35,847 bases of DNA from assembly GCA_029560815.1 (NCBI GenBank), contig JAKQKF010000405.1:1-35847 (forward strand), read 5' to 3'. The position numbers and the translations under genes are program-made. How positions within the stretch are numbered: the first letter of the stretch is position 1; the number at the start of each line of letters is the position of its first letter. Below, in pieces: positions 9,244-16,932 of this stretch. Under the pieces are notes generated by a model, which was given only the letters and a program-made list of their open reading frames with translations, ran no database searches and had not been told where the DNA came from. This DNA is from a bacterium (GTDB lineage Bacteria; KSB1; UBA2214).

Positions 9244-9894
9244 ATGAACGACGCAGATCAGGGTTCCAGGGGCTTTATCGACGATCTCATTGCCAAATTG
9301 TCACCCAAGCTGGTGGCGCTTCTGGCCGGCATGGCCTTGCTGCTGCTCGCTGTTATCATCGGTATCGCGGTCTACCAGGACAAGGATGTCAAAATATTCG
9401 GCATCGAGATCTCCCAGCCCTCCAGAGCCTGCCAGGAGGAACTGGTTCGGTGTGAGAAGAATCTGCTCCAGTCAATACCCATCCTGGAGCTGCAGCAGAT
9501 CATCGGCGTACCTCTGGAGCGTCCGGCTCTGGTTGATACCCTGCGCGCCCTGGCCGCTTACGCCGGGGATGCAGCGGAATGGCGCAATAACTATAACTAC
9601 AAACTCTTCGAGATGGAAAAGCTGATGCAGCGCTTCGGCGGCTCGATCTCGACCCGCATCCGGGAGAACAGCCGGAGAGCCGCCTACCGCATGATCCAGG
9701 AACTGCTCAGCGAAGTTGAGTTTTATGGAGGCGAATTGAACGGAGAGCAGCAGGATACCTATACCGCCCTGGTCGCTTTTCAGCAGGATTATAACACGCG
9801 GGTTCCGGAGAGTGAAAAGATCAGTTCACTCGGAGCGTTCGGATACCAGACCCTCGAGGCGCTGCGCAGCCGCTACCGGCAGCTCTCCCGGTAG
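9244..9894 (+). CDS. Single-pass membrane protein with peptidoglycan-binding-like C-terminus
   Basis: 216 residues. One membrane helix lies at about residues 21-44 (LVALLAGMALLLLAVIIGIAV) after a short charged N-terminus, so the body is probably periplasmic. The middle (about 60-165) is helical and charged. The C-terminal 50 residues, LNGEQQDTYTALVAFQQDYN followed by SLGAFGYQTLEALRSRY, follow the PG_binding_1 pattern (an alpha-helical repeat that holds muropeptide, with AVxxFQ and GxxGxxTLxAL). I infer cell-wall anchoring or sensing; no catalytic domain is present. It has its own promoter upstream and an intrinsic terminator downstream, so it is a one-gene transcription unit, convergent with the SLOG/RyR operon. 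No functional link to that operon is visible. Confidence 0.6.
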   Translation: MNDADQGSRGFIDDLIAKLSPKLVALLAGMALLLLAVIIGIAVYQDKDVKIFGIEISQPSRACQEELVRCEKNLLQSIPILELQQIIGVPLERPALVDTLRALAAYAGDAAEWRNNYNYKLFEMEKLMQRFGGSISTRIRENSRRAAYRMIQELLSEVEFYGGELNGEQQDTYTALVAFQQDYNTRVPESEKISSLGAFGYQTLEALRSRYRQLSR

Positions 9895-9922
9895 GGCAGC
9901 CCTTCACCATCCTTCATTTTCA

Positions 9923-9959
9923 GCGGCTGCGCCCCGGCGGTACAGCCGCATTTTTCTTT
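9923..9959 (+). terminator. Rho-independent terminator
   Basis: Seven-bp GC stem GCGGCTG (9923-9929) with CAGCCGC (9943-9949), a 13-base loop, then ATTTTTCTTT. It lies 28 bases after the stop of the 216-residue gene and points in its direction. The reverse orientation has no U-tract. Confidence 0.8.
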
Positions 9960-10087
9960 CCCACCAGATTGACTCTTCGCCTTTACGCCCGAGCAGCGCA
10001 GCGTTTTTTTAAAACCCCCGAATTGATTATTTTTATTTTTTGCCCGAACAGCGTGGCGGCACCATTATTCCACCCGGCCATGCCGAT

Positions 10088-11761
10088 TCAGACCGGCGAG
10101 AGTTCAATATGCCGCATCAGCACGATCCAGTCCTTGTTCTCTTCCAGCATTACCGTTTCGATCTCATGCAGGAAATCCGGCAGCGTATCAGGGGCGGCGT
10201 AGTAGTTGAAACGGCTGCGCAGCTCGGTCAGGACCGTCTTCATGCTCTGGCTCCGTCTGGCCAGGCGTGAATATTCGCCGTGCGTGCGGAAGCCGCCGAC
10301 TGATGCGCCGGCCGCCGGCAGAACGATGGCGAGGATGGTGATCAATTTCTCCGAGAAATGGACACCAATTTCATCCGGGGAGGGCAGGGTGAGCAGGTGG
10401 ACGATGGCGGCGGCAATGGCGGCGAAGAAGATGAGCATGCCCGCACGTTCAAGAAAGCGGCTGATCCGGTCTGCGCGGGAGAATTTGTCTGCATGAAAGG
10501 CGATCTGTTCGTCAATCCACATCGCGCGTACGAAGGAGATGGCGGCTGCGCAGGTATCATCCGGGCACCGGGCAGGTTGACGAAAGCCGATCATCATTTC
10601 GCTGAACACCCGCAGAATCCAGTCATCCGATTGCAGAAGGGTGGCCTGTGCGGCCGCGGTGGAGAGGGTGCGCGGCATGAATCCACAGGCGGTGGTGAAG
10701 ATGCCGGCACGGATGTGCTCGGCCAGGGCCCGGTTTTCGATCCATTTTTTCAGCACCTTCAGACGGTTGGCGGAAAATATCAGCAGGAGGATGAGGATGA
10801 GGATCGCAGCCTCGAGCGCGAGCGCGAAAGGGGCCAGCTCGCGGAAGAGGATCCCGATCGCGACGGCCAACACCGCGATGGGGGAGAGGAGATAGACGAT
10901 CTGGCCGGCGCGGTGGTAAAGTATTCGGTTGTGTTTGGCGATGATCGAGGCGCGCGCATAGCCCGGCAGAAGGCGGCTCCTGACCTCACCGAGCATGGCC
11001 GGATCGAGCTGCGCGCCCGGCCCATTCCCGAAGAGCTTGTTATAGACATTGTTGGTATAGAGGTCGATCTCCTCCGGGCTGATGGGGTGGGCGTTGAACT
11101 CTTCGAGGCGGGAGAATGACTGCCACTTGAGCCCCGCGCCCCTGTTGATCTCGCTCCCTTTTCCGCTGGTGAATATTTTCACCAGCGGCCGGCCGCGCTC
11201 CTCGGCGTAGGCGATGATCTCGGCGGTCCCGCCTGTGCCTCGGGCTTGCTGGCCGTCCCAGACAGCGATCAGGAGGTCGCACTGCTCAACCACCAGTACC
11301 CCCGCGGCTCGATAGGCCTTGCCCCGCTTCTGTGATTCCCCTATGTCGTCCATCTCATTGGAAAATAGGCTGTTCCGCGGCGGCAGAGGATCCGGATCCA
11401 GCTGATAGAGGGATTCAAACTCCCTGCGTGAGGCCTCTGAAGCAAAGTCCTTGCAATACTCCTGTTTTGGAAGGGGCAGCACGGCGCGCAGCCGGCTTTC
11501 GGGGGCGATGCGCAGGATACTTTGCGCGACCAGCCGGTCGGCGCCCTCGGCGAGAGATGTGATGATGGTGAAGACGATGCCCGTCCGGTGAGCGGTGTCT
11601 TGCAGGTGGGCTCGCACCGCGGCAGGATCATCGAAGAGATCGGGCAGCTCTTTTTCGATGAACTCCTCCACCTTGCGCGCGATAGCATCCGGATCTGCGA
11701 GTTCCCGGTGGCCGGTCACGCCGATGCGGAGTCGGAAGGGTATGGCGTTTTCTCTCTTCAT
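10088..11761 (-). CDS. SLOG-domain protein with four C-terminal membrane helices (SLATT-like)
   Basis: 557 residues. The N-terminal half has the SLOG (SMF/DprA-LOG) Rossmann-like pattern: RIGVTGHRE at about 12-20, TSLAEGADRLVA at 68-79, CDLLIAVWDG at 161-170 and GTGGTAEII at 175-183. These are nucleotide- or nucleotide-derivative-binding elements in the superfamily. The C-terminal half has helix pairs at about 288-331 and 440-491, each flanked by charged helices; the last pair leads into GASVGGFRTHGEYSRLARRS, which resembles the SLATT two-helix effector family. The fusion suggests a ligand-binding domain joined to a membrane-acting module. Its ATG overlaps the channel gene's stop (ATGA), so translation is probably coupled. 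It is last in the operon. SLOG assignment is strong; the SLATT assignment and any pore activity are inference. Confidence 0.75.
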   Translation of the reverse strand: MKRENAIPFRLRIGVTGHRELADPDAIARKVEEFIEKELPDLFDDPAAVRAHLQDTAHRTGIVFTIITSLAEGADRLVAQSILRIAPESRLRAVLPLPKQEYCKDFASEASRREFESLYQLDPDPLPPRNSLFSNEMDDIGESQKRGKAYRAAGVLVVEQCDLLIAVWDGQQARGTGGTAEIIAYAEERGRPLVKIFTSGKGSEINRGAGLKWQSFSRLEEFNAHPISPEEIDLYTNNVYNKLFGNGPGAQLDPAMLGEVRSRLLPGYARASIIAKHNRILYHRAGQIVYLLSPIAVLAVAIGILFRELAPFALALEAAILILILLLIFSANRLKVLKKWIENRALAEHIRAGIFTTACGFMPRTLSTAAAQATLLQSDDWILRVFSEMMIGFRQPARCPDDTCAAAISFVRAMWIDEQIAFHADKFSRADRISRFLERAGMLIFFAAIAAAIVHLLTLPSPDEIGVHFSEKLITILAIVLPAAGASVGGFRTHGEYSRLARRSQSMKTVLTELRSRFNYYAAPDTLPDFLHEIETVMLEENKDWIVLMRHIELSPV

Positions 11762-13050
11762 GGCATCCCCCCAAAAATTTCCGTGGCAAAGGCTCTTTTC
11801 AGCTCAGCCTGCAGCGGGAACAGGATGACGTCCCGCGTCTGGTTGGGTGTGAGGCGATGATCGAGCATGTCATTCAGCTCCCCGACCGTCTCGGCGTACA
11901 TCCGGCAGATGAAGGTGGCCTTTTTGAGGCTTTCGGGCCCTTTCAGCTTGATCGAGATGGCGAGGTCAAGGTTGGCGACGTCATTGTCGCGGCAGAGGAA
12001 AGCGAGAACGGGCCGGGTATTACCCTCCAGCATTTGATCCACCTGCGCCCAGGCCGCAGGATGGTGCATGTCCATGAAGAGGGGGGGGTGGATCCGGCAC
12101 GGCGCCGCCATTCCCTCACGGACGCTGCCGGGCGGCATCCGTTCGAGGTCATATCCGGACGCCATTTTTTGCGTGACGATGATGATCTCATCAGCCACGC
12201 CCCTGTTGGGATCAGCGCAGATGTGTGAGAAGAGCATATGCGCAAAGCGGCCGTAACCGAAGAGTATGAACACGGTCCCCTCCGTGCCAAGGAAGGCTCC
12301 GGTTTTCAGCATCTGGTATAGCTGTCTGGTCGCGCACTGGTAGCCGTTGAAGACATGGACCTTTTTGTAGGCCTCTTCCCGGAAGAGGGTCTGCTGCAAA
12401 TTGTCCAGCATCTCCAGATCGCCGAGGTGGCAGTGGACGGATTGACCAGGGATCGCGGGTCCATGCGACTTTAACTCCATCAGGGCGTTGAGATTATCCA
12501 GATCCAGATTGGTGGAAAAGATGATCCGTTGGGCTCTTTTAATGCGCGCGGCTTCCAGCACCGGAAGGCGAGAAAAATCATTCTGGATGAGCCAGGCATG
12601 CGGATCCTTGCGGACGGCGGCGAGATAGGGATTGGTTTCGCTTTTTTCGATGACAACCAGTTTGTGCCCCCTGGGAAAGGTCTCCCTGATCAATTCAAAG
12701 ATCAGGTGGCCGTTGCGTCCCAGCCCGCAGAGGATCGTATGCCCCTTGAGCCCGCGGGGGATGCGGCCAAGGAGTTTTTTCTGTATAAAGTCGTAGACGA
12801 AACCCGCCGTGAATACCGGCGCGACAAAGTAGAGGATCCAAAGCAGAATCGTGACCGGGGTAGAGGGAGCGCCAGGCAGGCCGATATCCATGCCGCCGAG
12901 AAAAAAGAGCGCGAGGGCATAGTAGAGGGATTTGAGCACCCGTTCGGAGGGCTCCCCGATGATCATGCCGCTGTGCAAAAAGGCGGCAAAACCGAGGAGA
13001 AAAACCAGGGTGACCATCACAGGTTTCCAGTAGAGACCCAGTCGGCGCAT
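11758..13050 (-). CDS. Two-helix ion-channel-like protein with two TrkA-N/RCK-like domains
   Basis: About 430 residues. Helix 1 (about 8-28), a re-entrant-like segment (about 38-58, YYALALFFLGGMDIGLP) and helix 2 (about 66-87) form a channel-like membrane domain. The usual potassium filter (TVGYGD) is absent; GGMDIG sits in its place, so ion selectivity cannot be assumed. The cytoplasmic part starts with a TrkA-N/RCK Rossmann domain (HTILCGLGRNGHL at 104-116, acidic residue in LVVIEKSE at 131-138) and has a second Rossmann-like segment (VFILFGYGRFAHMLF at 260-274). RCK domains bind NAD(H), nucleotides or ions and gate channels. A longer ORF start at 13149 would overlap the upstream gene; ATG 13050 has a GGGAG site and leaves 13 bases after the upstream stop. 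An 8-C tract (plus-strand G run 12081-12088) lies inside the gene. Confidence 0.78.
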   Translation of the reverse strand: MRRLGLYWKPVMVTLVFLLGFAAFLHSGMIIGEPSERVLKSLYYALALFFLGGMDIGLPGAPSTPVTILLWILYFVAPVFTAGFVYDFIQKKLLGRIPRGLKGHTILCGLGRNGHLIFELIRETFPRGHKLVVIEKSETNPYLAAVRKDPHAWLIQNDFSRLPVLEAARIKRAQRIIFSTNLDLDNLNALMELKSHGPAIPGQSVHCHLGDLEMLDNLQQTLFREEAYKKVHVFNGYQCATRQLYQMLKTGAFLGTEGTVFILFGYGRFAHMLFSHICADPNRGVADEIIIVTQKMASGYDLERMPPGSVREGMAAPCRIHPPLFMDMHHPAAWAQVDQMLEGNTRPVLAFLCRDNDVANLDLAISIKLKGPESLKKATFICRMYAETVGELNDMLDHRLTPNQTRDVILFPLQAELKRAFATEIFGGMP

Positions 13051-13063
13051 TACACTCTCCCGG

Positions 13064-15625
13064 CTATCTTTTCGCTTCGATCCTGAACCCGGCATCGGCG
13101 AGGGCCAGTGGAATGGCCCTGACCGCCTCGCGGTCCCACTCCTTGACATCCTCGGGCAGCTGCTCCCAGGGCACCAGGAAGGGGGTGGTCCTGCTGGCGT
13201 GGTCGCGCTCGCCCATGGTCCATCCGGCCGCGCTCCTCTCCCGGTTCCAGCGCTCGTGTTCCATCCGGGCGAGCCGCTCCAGTTCGGATTCGCTGAAGGT
13301 GAGCGGAGTGATGCGTCCTCGCGCCGGCACGAAAGTATAGCCGATCTCCTCCAGCTTGATCGGGATGTCGGCGGCGGCGTCGAGATTAGACTTGATCAGG
13401 TCTCCGGGCAGCTCTTTCCAGGGCTGCATGGCCGGATCCGAAGCGGGCTTGCGTCCCGCCTGATCAGCGCGATAGCGTTCATGGATCGCCATGGCGATCT
13501 TTTCGATCTGGCTGCTGAGCAGGGTCTCCTGCAGCACAAGATCGTAAAAGGCATCAGCGTCCACGTGCAGATTCAGCTGCGTGCCGGAGGGCAGGGCGGC
13601 CGGTTCGAAGGATCTGCGGTTAGCCAGCATGCTCATATCGAGGATGGCGAGCATGGAGCGGACGCCGTGCTTGTAACAGGGTACCCTGAGCAGGGCGCGC
13701 AGGACGCCGCGGTCGATGGCGAGCTTTTTATCCGGACCGAGCAGATGTCTGGCGTTGCTGGTGATGAGGAAACGCCAGAGCAGCGCCCGGCGGATTATAT
13801 AATATGGATCCTGCTCTCCAGCCGGATTGGGACCCTTGATGTCAATAAAGCCACGCAGCCGGCTGATGAAATCGGGCAGCTTGGCCAACTTGTCCTCGGC
13901 GCTGTAGGTTTCGCAGTGACCGCCCTCGCTCCCCTTTTCCTGTGCGGATTTGAGTCTGGCAAAGTCGGCGAAGGTGTGATGGATGCCCCCGGCAAAGACG
14001 AAGACGGCCTTGCCGAGAGGATGCACCGTCTCGCCCTCCCGGAAGGAGCCGTCCTGGATAGGGCTGAGGAAGAACTTGAGCCAGCCGTTGGCTCCCCCGA
14101 ATGTGGAGTCGAATTCGTCGAAGAAGACCAGGGGGATTTTCCCGCTCAGGGCGATATCCCTGATTTTGTGAAAGGCGGAGATCAGATCCTGCACCGTGGT
14201 GAACTGGGAGAGATTGAACTCTATCTTCTGGATTTTGCCTGGCGCGATGCTCTCCGCAATTTCGCCGATGCCGAAGGACTTGCCTGAGCCGGGAGCACCG
14301 AATACGGCCACAGCCAGCGGTTTGCTCTTTTTCTCCGAATTCAGATATTCATGGATGAGATTGTGGATGCTGCGATAGCTCTCAATCTCTGAGCGGTCGA
14401 TGGTGTAGAGGTCCCTGTACTTCGCCGCGGGCACCCTGGCCAGGGCGGTATCCCAGCCATGTTCCACATAAAAACGCGCCGCCTGTTCAAGCCCCATGGT
14501 GGCCAGATCATGGAGTAGAGACCATGGCTCCGCTTCGGACTCTTCGCGGCAGAGATGACCGGGAATCTGCACCTCTTCGATAGCGGTCTTTTTGCGGGGG
14601 GAGGGGGAGAAGACGCCAAGGGGATAGGCGAAATGGCGTTCATCGGGTCCGAATCCTCTTTTCCAGATCTCGCGGGCGCAAAAAAAGCCGTTGTAGATGC
14701 CCGTGCGAATCTCCTGCTCATCACCCTTGACAACGCAAGCGGCCAGTGCGGCGGTGAAAGCGCTGCCCATGCCCGGCATGACGCCCTTGTAAAGCTGCCT
14801 GAAACTCTCCTCGCCGATGCCGGGATCGTAAAAAAGGAACCCCCTCGGTTCCGTCTCGCGGTTGCAGAGCAGTACAGCACCTTCCACGCCAAAGCGGACG
14901 ATGAGAAAGGCGCTCCGCCTGAGGACGTGGAAAGAGGGATGGTTCTGATACTGCCACATCAGGTCTTTGACCGTACGTTCCCACGAGAGACGCCGGGAGA
15001 TGTGCACCCCCTCCAGTCTCAGATCATCCACCTGGACGATTGTGATCAGCCGGCTGGTGAAATGGGCCATGAGATGGTCCCAGAGCAGCCCCTCTGCAAA
15101 GGGGGAACAGGTTTTGAGTATGACCGTCGCTGCTCTCTTTTTTATGATGGCGAGCGGCCAGGCCTCAGGCCGGTTCCTGAAGCCATTGTTGCTGTCATCC
15201 AGGACAACCAGGTCAGCCCCGGCCTCATCTCCCCGGATGGGCAGCAGCGCGGGTACGCCCCGCCTCGGGCCGCAGTAGCCGTTGAAGGCCTTGACGCGGA
15301 AGCTTTTTTGATCCCGCTCCTTGTCACTATTGCCAAGCGGAAATAGCTCGACATCGGCAAAGGAGTGGATGATTCTGCTGCTGGGGACCTGTCTCAAACC
15401 GCGCACGGCCGGGCTCGCGACGCGGCGGGTGCCCGCCGCGCGCAGAAAGTCGGCTACCAGCAGGACTCCACCCGGCAGGGCCCACTGCTCCAGCCGGGGC
15501 CGGCTTTCCCAGTTCAGTTCGCCGGCGCCTGCCTCCAGGCGCGGCCGCCCGCCTGCAATGCTGGTCTCAAACCAGTCGATCAGGGCATCTCCGGCGACGA
15601 CGGCCAGAGGTTCTGCTTTTGCCAT
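13064..15625 (-). CDS. PfkB-like / AAA+ ATPase / tandem RyR-domain fusion protein
   Basis: About 853 residues in three parts. (1) Residues 5-300 follow the PfkB (ribokinase/HldE-like) fold: VVAGDALIDWFE at the start, LIVRFGVEGAVLL at 241-253 and GMGSAFTAALA at 285-295. The last aligns with the GAGD anion-hole/catalytic motif, but serine replaces the catalytic aspartate, so it may bind rather than phosphorylate a ligand. (2) Residues 415-660 are an AAA+ module with Walker A GAPGSGKS (443-450) and Walker B LVFFDEFD (499-506). (3) The C-terminus has two RyR-type repeats: about 706-768 (IAMAIHERYRADQAG to LEEIGYTFVP) and 780-850 (LARMEHERWNRERSAAGW to LADAGFRI). RyR domains are proposed ligand sensors in bacterial conflict systems. 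Start chosen at 15625 because of GGAAGGAGAA just upstream; an alternative ATG at 15664 overlaps the previous stop (ATGA). Probably cytoplasmic. Confidence 0.77.
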   Translation of the reverse strand: MAKAEPLAVVAGDALIDWFETSIAGGRPRLEAGAGELNWESRPRLEQWALPGGVLLVADFLRAAGTRRVASPAVRGLRQVPSSRIIHSFADVELFPLGNSDKERDQKSFRVKAFNGYCGPRRGVPALLPIRGDEAGADLVVLDDSNNGFRNRPEAWPLAIIKKRAATVILKTCSPFAEGLLWDHLMAHFTSRLITIVQVDDLRLEGVHISRRLSWERTVKDLMWQYQNHPSFHVLRRSAFLIVRFGVEGAVLLCNRETEPRGFLFYDPGIGEESFRQLYKGVMPGMGSAFTAALAACVVKGDEQEIRTGIYNGFFCAREIWKRGFGPDERHFAYPLGVFSPSPRKKTAIEEVQIPGHLCREESEAEPWSLLHDLATMGLEQAARFYVEHGWDTALARVPAAKYRDLYTIDRSEIESYRSIHNLIHEYLNSEKKSKPLAVAVFGAPGSGKSFGIGEIAESIAPGKIQKIEFNLSQFTTVQDLISAFHKIRDIALSGKIPLVFFDEFDSTFGGANGWLKFFLSPIQDGSFREGETVHPLGKAVFVFAGGIHHTFADFARLKSAQEKGSEGGHCETYSAEDKLAKLPDFISRLRGFIDIKGPNPAGEQDPYYIIRRALLWRFLITSNARHLLGPDKKLAIDRGVLRALLRVPCYKHGVRSMLAILDMSMLANRRSFEPAALPSGTQLNLHVDADAFYDLVLQETLLSSQIEKIAMAIHERYRADQAGRKPASDPAMQPWKELPGDLIKSNLDAAADIPIKLEEIGYTFVPARGRITPLTFSESELERLARMEHERWNRERSAAGWTMGERDHASRTTPFLVPWEQLPEDVKEWDREAVRAIPLALADAGFRIEAKR

Positions 15626-15660
15626 AGAATTCTCCTTCCCAGAGGTGAGCGGAGGGACCG

Positions 15661-16800
15661 TCATCGATGGGCCCCCTGTGTTCCAGGCAGCGGATGACTC
15701 TCTTTCAGAGCGGCATAGAGATGGTGGAGCAGCAGCCGGTTGTCGGCGGCAATGTAGCGCACGCTTCCGCCCATGCGGTGAAAGGATTTGAGGAAGCGCA
15801 GGTAATAGTCGGGCGAGTTCTTGGGGGGCTCCCCCTGTGACCAGTCCCAGCCGCTCTCCTGCAGATCGTTGATCACCATCAGGTGCCCGGTGAGGATGGG
15901 GCGGCGTTCCTGCAGACGCAGGTTGTTGACCGCGGAGAGGGCCTTTTCAAAGATCTGCGGGGCCATAATCGCCGAGCCGATGGAGAGGAAGAGGCCGTTC
16001 TCCATTCCGGCGACGGAGTGGGAAAAGATCTGAAAGTCCTGGTGGCTGGCGCGGCCCAGGGCGGCTCCATTGGCCAGGGGGTGGTTGTAGACGATGTCAT
16101 AACCGATGCCGCAGTGCACGGTGATGGGCAGCCGGAGACGGAAGGCCTCCCCGAAGAGGGAGTATGCCTTGTGCGGATGGCTGATGGCGATCAAGCCGCC
16201 CTGCAGGCCGGCAGTGCGCATCGTCGTGAGCAGTTCGGCCCGGGCGGGGGCGAGAGGGTGGCTTTCGCGCAGATTCTGCTGGAGTTCCTTTTCGAGAGCG
16301 GCGATTTCGGGAAGAAGGAGTCCATCTTCCGCAATCATCGCACCCACCGCCTCGCCATAGCCCATGCCGCGCAGGGCATTGACCTGCACCGCCAGATTGA
16401 GCCAGCGGCCGGTCTCGTCCCAGGTGCCGAAACGGCCCTGGGCGACATTGGCGCGGACATCCTCCTCCGAACGGCCCTGGTAGGCGAATTCCCAGTCATG
16501 GATGGCGCCGGCGCCGTTGGTGGCGAGATGGGTTATCCAGCCCCTCTCCATCATCCGGATCACCAGCGGAGCGGCGCCGTTCTTGATCAGATGGGCCCCG
16601 AAGGCCATTATCACGCTGGCGCCGTGAGCGCGCGCCGCTAGCAGGCGCCCGGCGGTCTCGCGGGCCAGGCCGGCGACCTCAGGGGCGGCCGGCGGCTCCT
16701 GCTCCGGATCCACGGCGGCCTCCCGGATGGCGGTTTTACTCATCCGCTCCGCCAGGGGAAAGACACGAATTCGCTCGGGTTCAAGTCGGGGGTAGGGCAT
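15661..16800 (-). CDS. Deoxyhypusine-synthase-like protein, first gene of the SLOG/RyR operon
   Basis: About 379 residues. The stretch VIMAFGAHLIKNGAAPLVIRMMERGWITHLATNGAGAIHDWE (about 63-103; key elements FGAHLIKNG, HLATNGAG and AIHDWEFA) matches the deoxyhypusine/homospermidine-synthase-like Rossmann fold. Later conserved-looking parts are ISHPHKAYS (206-214), TVHCGIGYDIVYNHP (227-241) and HLMVINDL (306-313). Deoxyhypusine synthases use NAD and spermidine to modify eIF5A, which bacteria lack, so the bacterial relatives must act on something else; substrate unknown. The frame stays open far upstream, antisense to addB, but the divergent intergenic region and the GGAGG before 16806 argue for starting at 16806 or, better spaced, 16800. 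It ends at most 36 bases before the RyR gene, implying cotranscription. Whether it supplies, removes or senses the system's ligand is inference. Confidence 0.7.
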   Translation of the reverse strand: MPYPRLEPERIRVFPLAERMSKTAIREAAVDPEQEPPAAPEVAGLARETAGRLLAARAHGASVIMAFGAHLIKNGAAPLVIRMMERGWITHLATNGAGAIHDWEFAYQGRSEEDVRANVAQGRFGTWDETGRWLNLAVQVNALRGMGYGEAVGAMIAEDGLLLPEIAALEKELQQNLRESHPLAPARAELLTTMRTAGLQGGLIAISHPHKAYSLFGEAFRLRLPITVHCGIGYDIVYNHPLANGAALGRASHQDFQIFSHSVAGMENGLFLSIGSAIMAPQIFEKALSAVNNLRLQERRPILTGHLMVINDLQESGWDWSQGEPPKNSPDYYLRFLKSFHRMGGSVRYIAADNRLLLHHLYAALKESHPLPGTQGAHR

Positions 16801-16824
16801 GGGCATTCCTCCTTTGCCAAACAT

Positions 16825-16853
16825 AAAGTAATGGTTTTCATTGACTATGTAAA
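16825..16853 (-). promoter_or_regulatory. Possible promoter of the four-gene minus-strand operon
   Basis: On the minus strand TTTACA (complement of 16848-16853) and TACTTT (complement of 16825-16830) are 17 bases apart, and the leader to the GGAGG and start codon is short. The -35 is good; the -10 matches only three of six positions. The whole interval 16807-16932 is AT-rich compared with its surroundings, as expected for a divergent promoter region. On the plus strand TTGACC (16893-16898) and TAAAGA (16915-16920), 16 bases apart, are a weaker candidate for addB. Confidence 0.35.
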
Positions 16854-16932
16854 GACGTTTTTTTATTGCGTCGTTTCTTTTATGTGCGTAAATTGACCCC
16901 GTCCTGTTCGCCCATAAAGAGGTCCCATCCGC

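Noticed and set aside
13051..13149. Longer start for the channel gene
   Set aside because: It would overlap the RyR gene by about 85 bases and add a polar, basic extension before the first membrane helix; a good ribosome binding site precedes 13050.
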